Source: Flavobacterium salmonis | Lineage (GTDB): Bacteria > Bacteroidota > Bacteroidia > Flavobacteriales > Flavobacteriaceae | Reading direction: 5' to 3' | Length of the DNA: 64,000 nucleotides | Assembly: GCF_903819435.1 (NCBI RefSeq) | Contig: NZ_CAIJDP010000071.1 | Span: 1-64,000 of the forward strand | In this document: piece after piece, positions 46,211-53,999 of the stretch | Layout of the letters: every line of letters begins with the position of its first letter | Position numbering within the stretch: position 1 is the first letter of the stretch | The notes under the pieces: model-generated | The model's input: only the letters and a program-made list of their open reading frames with translations | Databases searched by the model: none | Told to the model about the DNA's origin: nothing | Position numbers and translations under genes: made by a program

Positions 46211-46634
46211 ACTTAACAATTATTTCTTTTTTAGAATGTACTTTAACAACCGTGTAAGGATAGCTAATTACCTGGATCACCATAGCATCTTTAGCAGGAG
46301 CATTTTCTTTAACAGTAATAATAATATTTTTTTCTGTTTCTTCTACTTTTTCAACTCCTATTGAGTAGCCTCCACTGTTCTTTTCACCCATATTCAGAAT
46401 CACATAATTAGAATTATTAATATCATCATGTTTCATCTTACTCTTTAAAAGCGGGTCATTCTGAAGCATTAAAATTTCATTTGGCTCACTCAAAATCTCA
46501 AAAAATTTGATATTTCCACCACCGTCAGATTGTTGTGTTAAAACTTCATACAATGCGACATTTGATTTTGATGTTTTTTTTGCTCCACAGGAAATCAAAA
46601 CAAAAACTGCTAAAACCGAAATTACTTTTTTCAT
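46209..46634 (-). CDS. PrcB-domain lipoprotein
   Basis: 141 aa. Lipoprotein signal MKKVISVLAVFVLISCGAKK. The second half has the PrcB_C-like pattern: YVILNMGEKNSGGYSIGVEKV, then IIITVKENAP and SYPYTVVKVHSKKEIIVK. PrcB is known as a regulatory part of the dentilisin protease complex of Treponema, but single-domain lipoproteins of this kind occur broadly without a known protease partner, and none is next to it here. It follows bshA by 26 bp and is probably co-transcribed. Confidence 0.75.
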   Translation of the reverse strand: MKKVISVLAVFVLISCGAKKTSKSNVALYEVLTQQSDGGGNIKFFEILSEPNEILMLQNDPLLKSKMKHDDINNSNYVILNMGEKNSGGYSIGVEKVEETEKNIIITVKENAPAKDAMVIQVISYPYTVVKVHSKKEIIVK

Positions 46635-46660
46635 TTACCGTTTTTTTTTATGGGTTAAAT

Positions 46661-47797
46661 CTATTCTTTATAATCGTCTATTGCTTTTTGATATAACGCT
46701 TCATATATAGGTAATATGTTTTTAATATCGAATTTTTTTGCAACCTCTAAAGCATTATTTTTAAACTCTTTCAAAACTGCATCATCTTTAAGAATTTTAA
46801 TCGCATTGGAAGCCATTTGCTCAATATCTCCTACATCACTCAGGTATCCTGAAATACCATCAAAATTCACTTCCGGCAAACCACCTGAATTACTTGAAAT
46901 CACCGGTACTCCGCATGCCATCGCTTCTAAAGCGGCCAAACCAAAACTTTCTGTTTCTGAAGGAAGCAAAAATAAGTCTGTCAAAAGTAAAATTTTATCA
47001 ATCTCATTACTGTTTCCAAAGAAAATTACCTTATCATAGATTCCCAGCTTCTGACATAAAATTTCTGCCTTTTCTTTTTCAGGACCATCACCAACCATCA
47101 TCAATTTAGCCGGCATTTCTTTCTGGATCTGATAGAAAATCTTAATAATATCCGGAATTCGTTTTACCTTTCTAAAGTTACTGATATGCGTAATAATACG
47201 CTCATTTTCCTTTGCCATAACATTACGATGACAAGGAGCAAGCGGGTCTTTTTTAACTTTATCTAATTCAATAAAGTTAGGAATCACCTTAATTTTATTT
47301 TTAATTTTAAACAATTTCAGCGTATCATCTTTCAAACTCTGCGAAACAGAAGTCACATAATCAGATTTATTGATACTGAAGGTCACTGCAGGTTTATAAA
47401 AAGGATGATTTCCAACCAGCGTAATATCCGTTCCGTGAAGCGTTGTAATCATTGGAAGATTAATCCCTTCGTTTTTTAGCATTTGCTTCGCCATATAACC
47501 CGCATAAGCATGTGGAATTGCATAATGAACATGAAGCAACTCTATTTTATAAAGTTTCACCATATCAACCAATTTGCTTGACAAAGCCAATTCATAAGGC
47601 TGATAATGAAAAAGAGGATACTCAGGAACGTTTACTTCGTGATAATGAACATTCGGATTTAAAAGTGCTAATCGTACCGGCTGGCTATACGTAATAAAAT
47701 GTATTTCGTGTCCTCTTCGGGCTAATTCCAGACCTAACTCTGTGGCTACTACCCCACTACCACCAAATGTAGGATAACAAACTATTGCTATTTTCAT
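46661..47797 (-). CDS. bshA: N-acetyl-alpha-D-glucosaminyl L-malate synthase BshA
   Basis: 378 aa, GT4 glycosyltransferase fold. The N terminus MKIAIVCYPTFGGSGVVATELG and the HVHYAIPHA and TTLHGTDITLVG blocks are typical of BshA. The donor site shows FRKVKRI, MVGDGPEK, and ESFGLAALEAMACGVPVI. BshA joins UDP-GlcNAc and malate in the first step of bacillithiol synthesis, which many Bacteroidota use as a low-molecular-weight thiol. bshB and bshC are not in the window. Confidence 0.93.
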   Translation of the reverse strand: MKIAIVCYPTFGGSGVVATELGLELARRGHEIHFITYSQPVRLALLNPNVHYHEVNVPEYPLFHYQPYELALSSKLVDMVKLYKIELLHVHYAIPHAYAGYMAKQMLKNEGINLPMITTLHGTDITLVGNHPFYKPAVTFSINKSDYVTSVSQSLKDDTLKLFKIKNKIKVIPNFIELDKVKKDPLAPCHRNVMAKENERIITHISNFRKVKRIPDIIKIFYQIQKEMPAKLMMVGDGPEKEKAEILCQKLGIYDKVIFFGNSNEIDKILLLTDLFLLPSETESFGLAALEAMACGVPVISSNSGGLPEVNFDGISGYLSDVGDIEQMASNAIKILKDDAVLKEFKNNALEVAKKFDIKNILPIYEALYQKAIDDYKE

Positions 47798-47991
47798 GTA
47801 TTAAATTTAATACTACGAAAATACTCAAAAATCACGTTTAAATAAGTATTTACAATGTTAGATTTTTTAGAAAACTTCAACTCCTTACTTCTTTTATCCT
47901 TATTAAAGTTAAAGGATAATAATCTATAAATTCAACTTAAAACCAAGAGTTTCTTATTTAGCTTAAGGAGCAAAAAATCAATTTTCAAAAA

Positions 47992-48080
47992 ACCATTTGT
48001 CCCGCTGTCCGTTAAATCTTTTATGGTCTGGTTAAAAAACGAAACCATAAAAGGATAACACTCCCATCGGGGCTAGTTTA
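47992..48080 (-). ncRNA. Flavo-1-like structured RNA element, copy 3
   Basis: Minus-strand blocks: CTAGCCCCGATGGGAGTG, ATCCTTTTATGGTTTCG, loop, CCATAAAAGATTTAACGG, ACAGCGGGACA. The TTTTATGG / CCATAAAA stem is perfect, and the order repeats that at 17413-17500. It lies between the 215-aa membrane protein and bshA, both on the minus strand. The remaining sequence of the 47798-48163 gap is AT-rich with nothing else I can support. Confidence 0.6.
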
Positions 48081-48163
48081 GAGGTTTCGTTTTTATAAGA
48101 AATAAAAATAAGATTACAATATTAATTAAAAAAACTAAATTCAAAATCTACCAAAGCTGTTGT

Positions 48164-48811
48164 CTAAAAAAATATAGCAACAACTATTAAAACCAACTGA
48201 AACAAAAGCAGCAGCCAGAAAACCAAAAATGAAGGTTCAATAGTTTCAGACACAAATCTTTTTATATTACCTGAAATAACTTCGGATAGTTTAAGATCTT
48301 TATTAGCGAAATCTACATTATCAAAACTGATTTTATTGAGTAAATAACTAATTACTTTTTTCTTGATCTTAGAACTTTCCTTATCATTTTTATTCGCTTC
48401 CAAAAGTTTCAATTTTAGCATTGTTTTATTCGAAATTGAATTAGTCCAATTATTAGAAGCTGTCAATTTATCTACAAGTAAGACAATTTTCCCTTCAATG
48501 TAACCTCCCATCTTGTTTTCCCAAATTTGATGAATAGCAGTCTGGATAGCTACTTTGTTTGCAAACATGAAATAGGCCAAAATAAACATTGGAGCGCCAA
48601 TAAATAAAAGAAATCCACAGAAATTATGAGAAAATAGATTTATCAGGTATACATATATACTTCCGTGTCCGCCTCCAGCTCCACCATTGTCCTGAAATAG
48701 AATTATTAAAAAACATATTAATGTAAATAAAGTTCCAACCGATACAATTGTAAACCATCTGAAGGATGATTTTGCTGTAATTTTAGCAATAATCTTAATT
48801 TCTTCATTCAT
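48164..48811 (-). CDS. Membrane protein of unknown function
   Basis: 215 aa. Two membrane helices near the N terminus (about 18-38 and 57-83, around a Gly/His-rich loop GGAGGGHG), a ~100-residue cytosolic middle with many Lys and Asn, and a C-terminal helix (FWLLLLFQLVLIVVAIFF). No known family recognised. Composition and codon use look like the neighbours. It lies downstream of the 160-aa gene on the same strand but behind that gene's terminator, so it has its own expression or depends on read-through. Confidence 0.6.
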   Translation of the reverse strand: MNEEIKIIAKITAKSSFRWFTIVSVGTLFTLICFLIILFQDNGGAGGGHGSIYVYLINLFSHNFCGFLLFIGAPMFILAYFMFANKVAIQTAIHQIWENKMGGYIEGKIVLLVDKLTASNNWTNSISNKTMLKLKLLEANKNDKESSKIKKKVISYLLNKISFDNVDFANKDLKLSEVISGNIKRFVSETIEPSFLVFWLLLLFQLVLIVVAIFF

Positions 48812-48889
48812 AAGTATTTATCTTTTTATTTTAGTATTTGTTTACAATAATACATTTTTAATAAGTAAAAACCTATTTTTATAAACAAA

Positions 48890-48919
48890 AAAGGCATGAA
48901 AAATGAATTTCATGCCTTT
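48890..48919 (-). terminator. Terminator after the 160-aa gene
   Basis: AAAGGCATGAA (48890-48900) pairs with TTCATGCCTTT (48909-48919). Located 18 bp beyond the stop codon on the minus strand, followed by T-rich sequence. Confidence 0.8.
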
Positions 48920-48937
48920 CGATAAATAGTATTATTT

Positions 48938-49420
48938 TTAAAAAAATCTGCTATGCCAGCTGTCGGCGGCAGGAACTTCCCAAGACTCATTAAACTCTTC
49001 AATATTATTTACTAAATTATTAAAAACTATCGTATTCTCAGATACCGATTTATCTTTAACCATTTTCTTGAAATCAATTAATGGTTTGTGGGCAATATGC
49101 TCTCCAAGTTTAAAAGTTACGTTCATTTTATCCAATAAATCAACATTATACTTTTTCTCTAAACCCTGAATAAACTCAACAGAACTATCAATTGAACAGC
49201 CTGTAGCAGCCTGCACATCCTGATTAACAGCCAATATTATAAATCTATTGTATTTAAGCAAAAAAGAAGCTTCAAGACTTGTTCCATGCGCGGCCCATTC
49301 TTCTACAAAAGCTTTTAAATCAGTTTCAATCTCAGAAAATTCTTCCTCAGAAAATTTTCTGTTCGATTGATAAATCCAAACTCTGGATTCACCTGGTAAA
49401 TTTTCAAAAGGTATATACAT
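48938..49420 (-). CDS. Conserved flavobacterial protein of unknown function (often mislabelled ABC transporter ATPase)
   Basis: 160 aa, soluble. Start MYIPFENLPGESRVWIYQSN; middle EWAAHGTSLEASFLLKYNRF and ATGCSIDSSVEFI; C terminus ESWEVPAADSWHSRFF. No Walker motifs are present, so the common database label ABC transporter ATPase is wrong. It usually lies next to the Fe-S pair, as here (85-bp gap), and could be linked to it, but nothing in the sequence shows how. The block AVNQDVQAATGCSID contains one conserved cysteine. Confidence 0.7.
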   Translation of the reverse strand: MYIPFENLPGESRVWIYQSNRKFSEEEFSEIETDLKAFVEEWAAHGTSLEASFLLKYNRFIILAVNQDVQAATGCSIDSSVEFIQGLEKKYNVDLLDKMNVTFKLGEHIAHKPLIDFKKMVKDKSVSENTIVFNNLVNNIEEFNESWEVPAADSWHSRFF

Positions 49421-49442
49421 TTTTAATTTTAGATTTTATTTT

Positions 49443-49467
49443 TTTGTTTCAAGTTTCAGGTTTCAAA
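49443..49467. repeat. Dispersed GTTTCAGGTTTCA-type repeat, single arm
   Basis: TTTGTTTCAAGTTTCAGG and the following bases resemble the arm at 8317-8341 at most positions. It is a lone half of the repeat bounded at 8317-8445. Confidence 0.55.
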
Positions 49468-49505
49468 ACTTAGAAGCTTAGCCTCTTAATAGCTCAGAAT
49501 CCTAA

Positions 49506-50297
49506 CTAAAGATCTTGTGCATTCGCAATTAACTCAGCAATATCCATTACTTTAACCTGACCTTCTTTTTCTTTGTTTTTGATACCGTCCGTTAACATCG
49601 TATTGCAAAACGGACAACCTGCTGCAATAATATCGGGTTGGGTTTCAAGTGCATCTTCGGTTCTTTCAATATTTACCTCTTTATTTCCAGGTTCTGCATC
49701 TTTAAACATCTGTGCTCCCCCAGCCCCACAACACAAACCATTAGCTTTTGAACGTTTCATTTCAACTAATTCAGCGTCCAGTTTCTCAATTAAATTTCTT
49801 GGTGCTTCATAAATTTTATTAGCCCTTCCTAAATAACACGGATCATGAAAAGTAATTTTTTTGCCTTTAAACTGACCACCTTCCACAGTAAGTCTTCCTT
49901 CGTCAATTAATGACTTCAAAAACTCCGTATGGTGAATAACTTCATAATTACCTCCCAATTCAGGATATTCATTTTTTAAAGTATTAAAACAATGTGGACA
50001 GGCAGTAACTATTTTTTTTGCTTCATAAGCATTCAAAACCTCAATATTCATCATGGCCTGCATCTGAAATAAAAACTCATTTCCTGCTCTTTTTGCAGGA
50101 TCTCCGGTACAGCTTTCTTCAGCACCCAATACAGCAAAAGAAACGTTTGTACGATTAAGAATTCGCACGAAAGCTTTTGTGATTTTTTTTGCCCTATCAT
50201 CAAAACTTCCTGCACAACCAACCCAAAACAACACTTCCGGTTGTTTTCCTTCTGCTAACATCTCTGCCATTGTTGGTACTACTAAACTTTCTGACAT
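49506..50297 (-). CDS. CCG-domain Fe-S protein (HdrB/HdrD C-terminal-like subunit)
   Basis: 263 aa, soluble. Two cysteine-rich modules of the CCG type: an early WVGCAGSFD with ESCTGDPAKRAGN, ACPHCFNTLKNEYPE in the middle, then HDPCYLGRANKIYEAPR, GLCCGAGGAQMF and AAGCPFCNTML. CCG proteins bind non-canonical [4Fe-4S] clusters in heterodisulfide reductases, glycolate/lactate oxidases and similar enzymes. With the upstream membrane Fe-S protein it forms an HdrDE-like pair: quinone at the membrane, unknown substrate at this subunit. The pair is common in Bacteroidota. Confidence 0.88.
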   Translation of the reverse strand: MSESLVVPTMAEMLAEGKQPEVLFWVGCAGSFDDRAKKITKAFVRILNRTNVSFAVLGAEESCTGDPAKRAGNEFLFQMQAMMNIEVLNAYEAKKIVTACPHCFNTLKNEYPELGGNYEVIHHTEFLKSLIDEGRLTVEGGQFKGKKITFHDPCYLGRANKIYEAPRNLIEKLDAELVEMKRSKANGLCCGAGGAQMFKDAEPGNKEVNIERTEDALETQPDIIAAGCPFCNTMLTDGIKNKEKEGQVKVMDIAELIANAQDL

Positions 50298-50432
50298 CTT
50301 CTTATTTTGTTATATCGGTTAATCATTGAATTGCTTAAACGTTGATAACGAATTGACAACCCATTTGTAAAACCTAAATTATTTTAAAATCGGCAAACGG
50401 TTATAAACAAGCAACCATTTAAACAATAAATC

Positions 50433-51764
50433 CTAATTCTCGTTTTTCCAGTTCAATCGGTCTTGCTGGCTGTATTGCCAAGGTGCACCATTATTTTCAA
50501 TATTTGTCATCATAGCGTTTAATGACATCGGGGCAGCACTTTGTTCCATTACCAAATAACGACGCATATCCATAATAATAGACAGCGGACTTATATTAAC
50601 GGGACATTCTTCAACGCAGGCATTGCAAGACGTGCAAGCCCACAATTCTTCGGGAGTAATATAATCGTTTAATAATGTTTTATTATCCGGAACAAAAATA
50701 CCTTTATTGCTATCTATATTTTTTCCTACTTCCTGCAAACGGTCTCTCGTATCCATCATAATCTTACGAGGAGATAATTTTTTTCCTGTTTGATTTGCAG
50801 GACAAGAAGATGTACAACGTCCACATTCTGTACACGTATAAGCATTTAATAATTGTACCCAGTTTAAATCCTGAACATCACTTGCACCAAATTTTGCAGG
50901 AACTGCATTTTCATCTACAGGAGCAGCAGCAAACGGATCGGCATTTGGATCCATCATTAATTTTACTTCTTTGGTAACCGACTCAAGATTATTAAATTTT
51001 CCTTTAGGATTTAAATCTGCAAAATAAGTATTTGGAAATGCTAAAAGAATATGAAGGTGTTTTGAGAAATACAAGTAGTTCATAAAAACCAAAATACCAA
51101 CAATATGCAACCACCAAAAAACTTCAAATAACAAAACCACCAATTCATTTGACTTTCCGTTAAAAACAGGAGCTATGAATTGACTTACCGGAAAACTTCC
51201 TGCCTTATGAAAAACTCCTCCCGGAACATTTTGCAAATGCAAATCAGAGGCATTCATCAGTAAAAACAAAACCATAAGAACGGTTTCAAAATACAAAATA
51301 TAATTAGCATCACTTTTAGGAAATCCGGTTAAATCAGAATGTATAAAACGTTTTAATCTAATCAGATTTCTTCTAATCCAGAAAACTGTTACTGCAAAAA
51401 TTACAAGTATTGCTAATATTTCGAAAGAAGCTATTAAGATATCATAAACAAATCCCAGATAAGGTGCGAAAATTCTATGAGTTCCAAATAACCCGTCAAT
51501 AATTATTTCAAGTAATTCGATATTAATAATTATGAACCCCACATAGACAACAATATGAAGTATTCCGGCTATAGGACGCTTAACCATTTTTGATTGTCCT
51601 AGTGCAATCAAAGCCATATTTGCCCAACGTGCTTTAGGATTATCTTTTCTGTCTAAATCAACTCCCAAATTGATATTTCGAATGATTTTTTTTACGTTTG
51701 AAGCAAAAAAAGCGAAACCAGCTATCAGCACTATAGCAAATAAAATATTATCTAGATAGCCCAT
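50433..51764 (-). CDS. Membrane-bound Fe-S oxidoreductase subunit (HdrE/NarI-like b-type plus two 4Fe-4S sites)
   Basis: 443 aa. Residues 1-245 hold five to six membrane helices with several histidines that could bind heme b (GILHIVVYVGF, WWLHIVGILVF, FSKHLHILLAF). Residues ~300-395 are cytosolic with CTECGRCTSSCP (C311-C321) and CTSCNACVEECP (C377-C387), two 4Fe-4S sites of the HdrC/ferredoxin type. This combination of a cytochrome-b-like membrane part with an Fe-S arm indicates electron flow between quinone and a partner, most likely the CCG protein encoded next. The donor or acceptor is unknown. It starts 5 bp after the MCE gene stop. Confidence 0.88.
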   Translation of the reverse strand: MGYLDNILFAIVLIAGFAFFASNVKKIIRNINLGVDLDRKDNPKARWANMALIALGQSKMVKRPIAGILHIVVYVGFIIINIELLEIIIDGLFGTHRIFAPYLGFVYDILIASFEILAILVIFAVTVFWIRRNLIRLKRFIHSDLTGFPKSDANYILYFETVLMVLFLLMNASDLHLQNVPGGVFHKAGSFPVSQFIAPVFNGKSNELVVLLFEVFWWLHIVGILVFMNYLYFSKHLHILLAFPNTYFADLNPKGKFNNLESVTKEVKLMMDPNADPFAAAPVDENAVPAKFGASDVQDLNWVQLLNAYTCTECGRCTSSCPANQTGKKLSPRKIMMDTRDRLQEVGKNIDSNKGIFVPDNKTLLNDYITPEELWACTSCNACVEECPVNISPLSIIMDMRRYLVMEQSAAPMSLNAMMTNIENNGAPWQYSQQDRLNWKNEN

Positions 51765-51769
51765 TACTA

Positions 51770-52735
51770 TTATTTTTTAGTTGTCGAATTTACATCTTCT
51801 GTCGGAGCTACATAAGGTTTATTTTTCTTTCCAAAAACAGAAACATTTACATAGCGTGTTGGATTAAGGCGCACATCCTGTAATAATAATTCTAATTCTT
51901 TTGAAGTTTTTGACAAATTAGTATACAGGGCATCATCATTAAGTAATTTTCCGGCAGTTCCTTTCCCCGAATTCAAATTACTCATAATACCGTCAACTTT
52001 TGCAAGTGTCTGATTTAGATTTCTAACCGTTTTACCTAAATCGGCCTTGTTTAAAGAATCAGAAATTTTATTAAAATTGCTTGACATTTTATTAAAATTT
52101 GTCACAACTCCGTTAATCTGCCCTTTATTAGTATCTAAAATAGAATTAAGGCTTCCTGAAGCTCTATGAAACTGCTCCATAGTCTGACTCAATTCTGACA
52201 ATGATTTCTTTAAATCTTCCTGTCCTTTTTTATCCAAAACATTGTTTAGTCCGGAAACCAAAGTATTAATATTTGCAAGCATTAAATTTAATTGCTGCTG
52301 AATTGGCTCAATTTTACCACCTAAGGACTCTGTTAATCCTAATTCTATAGCAGCCTCCAGAGTTTGCCCATCTACCGCAAGGTTTTTATCTTCCAGATTT
52401 GGTATAATTTTAATTTGTTTTCCTCCAATTAAGCTTGGGGAATATAATGCTGCTTTACTGGTTTTAGAAATTGGAAAATCAGTTTTTAACTGAAGCTCTA
52501 CTAATAACTTACCTGTTGTTTCATTGATTGTAATTTTACTTACTTTACCAATCCCAAGTCCGTTTAAAGTTACTGGAGCTGACTGTGGCAAATCTTCTAC
52601 ATTATCATATTCAACATATAAAGTCTGATAATTAGTAAAAAGGTCTTTCCCTTTTAAAAAACTATACCCCCAAATAAATAATAAAATTGATGCGATGACT
52701 AAAATAGCCGTTTTGATTTCTCTTGTTAGTTTCAA
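51770..52735 (-). CDS. MlaD/MCE-family lipid transport protein
   Basis: 321 aa. One N-terminal membrane helix (AILVIASILLFIWGYSFLKG), then an MCE domain at ~35-115 (VEYDNVEDLPQSAPVTLNGL, IGKVSKI, SLIGGKQIKI), and a long helical C-terminal part (~150-300) suited to oligomer formation. MCE proteins form rings that pass phospholipids across the periplasm. The usual MlaE permease and MlaF ATPase genes are not next to it here. It follows the amidase gene by 50 bp. Confidence 0.9.
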   Translation of the reverse strand: MKLTREIKTAILVIASILLFIWGYSFLKGKDLFTNYQTLYVEYDNVEDLPQSAPVTLNGLGIGKVSKITINETTGKLLVELQLKTDFPISKTSKAALYSPSLIGGKQIKIIPNLEDKNLAVDGQTLEAAIELGLTESLGGKIEPIQQQLNLMLANINTLVSGLNNVLDKKGQEDLKKSLSELSQTMEQFHRASGSLNSILDTNKGQINGVVTNFNKMSSNFNKISDSLNKADLGKTVRNLNQTLAKVDGIMSNLNSGKGTAGKLLNDDALYTNLSKTSKELELLLQDVRLNPTRYVNVSVFGKKNKPYVAPTEDVNSTTKK

Positions 52736-52785
52736 AATTGTAAGTGTTTGTACAAAAATAATATAAATATTCGAACTTACCAGTA

Positions 52786-53916
52786 TTATTTGATGGCGTC
52801 CTGAATGTTGATTTTTTCACCATTTTTAGTCGCTACTAAAAAAGAAGCACCATATCCTTTACTTTTAGCTTCTTGCAAATATTTTTTAGCGCTTTCGTAA
52901 TCTGAAGTCTCCTGATAAAAATATTTATAAATATTATTTTCATAGATCATCGTTACATTTTTTAACCCCTTGAAGTTTTTAGGCTCTAAAGGTGTCTTTT
53001 TTATACTGGCAATAAGCTGTACCTTAAAAAAAGTTCCTTTTACAGTATCCTTAACTGTTTTTGGAGTATTTTGAACGGTTTTAGGCTTTGCAGGGATAGA
53101 AGTGTCTCTTGCAGGCTTTATGTCGTTTATTTCTGGGGCGCCTGTTCCAAAGTATTCTCTTTTATAACTTAAAATAGCCTGAGCAATTGCCTGAGCTATA
53201 TCATCCTGTCCTGCTTCTGAATTTAAAATATCTCCTTCAGTAGGATTAGAAACAAATCCTGTTTCTACTAAAACCCTTGGCATGTAAGCCTTATGAAGTA
53301 CCATAAAAGGAGCTTGTTTTACTCCTTCTCCTCTAATTTTTTTTCCAAGTTTTGCAAAATTATCTTCAATTTTACTAGCTAAGGAAATACTGTTATCCAA
53401 ATATTCTTCCTGCATCAACATCATTGCCGTCATTGACTCAGGCGAATTGGGATCAAATCCTTCATACTTACGTTTATAATCTTTTTCGAGTGTAATAACC
53501 GAGTTTTCTTTTTTCGCTGCTTCAAGATTCGAAGAAACTTTACTCAAACCCATTACATATGTTTCTGTTCCGTCTGCAGCTGTATTTTTATTGGCGTTGC
53601 AGTGTATCGAAACAAAAATATTGGAGTTGGCTCTGTTAGCAATATTGGCCCTTTCTACCAAATCAATAAAAACATCCGTTTTTCGGGTATATATAACATG
53701 AACATTTGGATTAAGTTCTAAAATCTTTCCTACTTTCAAAACAATAGCCAAAGCAATATTTTTTTCAATACGACCACTATAAACAGCACCAAAATCATGA
53801 TCTCCATGTCCTGCATCAAGTGTTACTTTAAAAACATTTGACTGAGAGTAAACAGAAAAACACGTTATGGTCAGAAAAAAAATAAATATTAGTTTAGTTT
53901 TGTTAAAAATGTTCAT
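52786..53916 (-). CDS. N-acetylmuramoyl-L-alanine amidase (Amidase_3) with C-terminal SPOR-like domain
   Basis: 376 aa. Signal peptide at 1-24. Amidase_3 domain at ~27-245 with zinc ligands in LDAGHGDHDFGA, the glutamate in GRIEKNIAL, SIHCNAN and catalytic ETGFVSNPTEGDIL. A Pro/Lys/Thr-rich linker leads to a SPOR-like domain at ~295-376 (FKVQLIASIKK, YKYFYQETSDYESAKKYL, GYGASFLVA). It cuts the amide bond between muramic acid and the stem peptide, and the SPOR-like part would steer it to denuded glycan at the septum. Divergent from lptD with an 80-bp gap. Confidence 0.92.
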   Translation of the reverse strand: MNIFNKTKLIFIFFLTITCFSVYSQSNVFKVTLDAGHGDHDFGAVYSGRIEKNIALAIVLKVGKILELNPNVHVIYTRKTDVFIDLVERANIANRANSNIFVSIHCNANKNTAADGTETYVMGLSKVSSNLEAAKKENSVITLEKDYKRKYEGFDPNSPESMTAMMLMQEEYLDNSISLASKIEDNFAKLGKKIRGEGVKQAPFMVLHKAYMPRVLVETGFVSNPTEGDILNSEAGQDDIAQAIAQAILSYKREYFGTGAPEINDIKPARDTSIPAKPKTVQNTPKTVKDTVKGTFFKVQLIASIKKTPLEPKNFKGLKNVTMIYENNIYKYFYQETSDYESAKKYLQEAKSKGYGASFLVATKNGEKINIQDAIK

Positions 53917-53944
53917 AAATCTAAAAGTTAATTTTAATAAAATG

Positions 53945-53952
53945 CAAAGCTA
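53945..53952 (-). promoter_or_regulatory. -7 box for the amidase-MCE-FeS genes
   Basis: Minus strand TAGCTTTG, an exact TAnnTTTG match, 28 bp before the amidase start codon. A TTTG lies 26 bp upstream, slightly longer than the usual spacing. Confidence 0.45.
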
Positions 53953-53991
53953 TAATTTTTACAATTGATTATTTTTGCCAAAAATTATATG

Positions 53992-53999
53992 TAAGTTTG
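53992..53999 (+). promoter_or_regulatory. -7 box for lptD, overlapping the first possible TTG start
   Basis: TAAGTTTG matches TAnnTTTG exactly, with a TTG 24 bp upstream (53965-53967). Its last three bases are the TTG at 53997, so transcription would begin after that codon. Confidence 0.5.

Noticed and set aside
48938..49420. ABC transporter ATPase
   Set aside because: This common label is not supported: there is no Walker A, Walker B or signature motif in the 160 residues.
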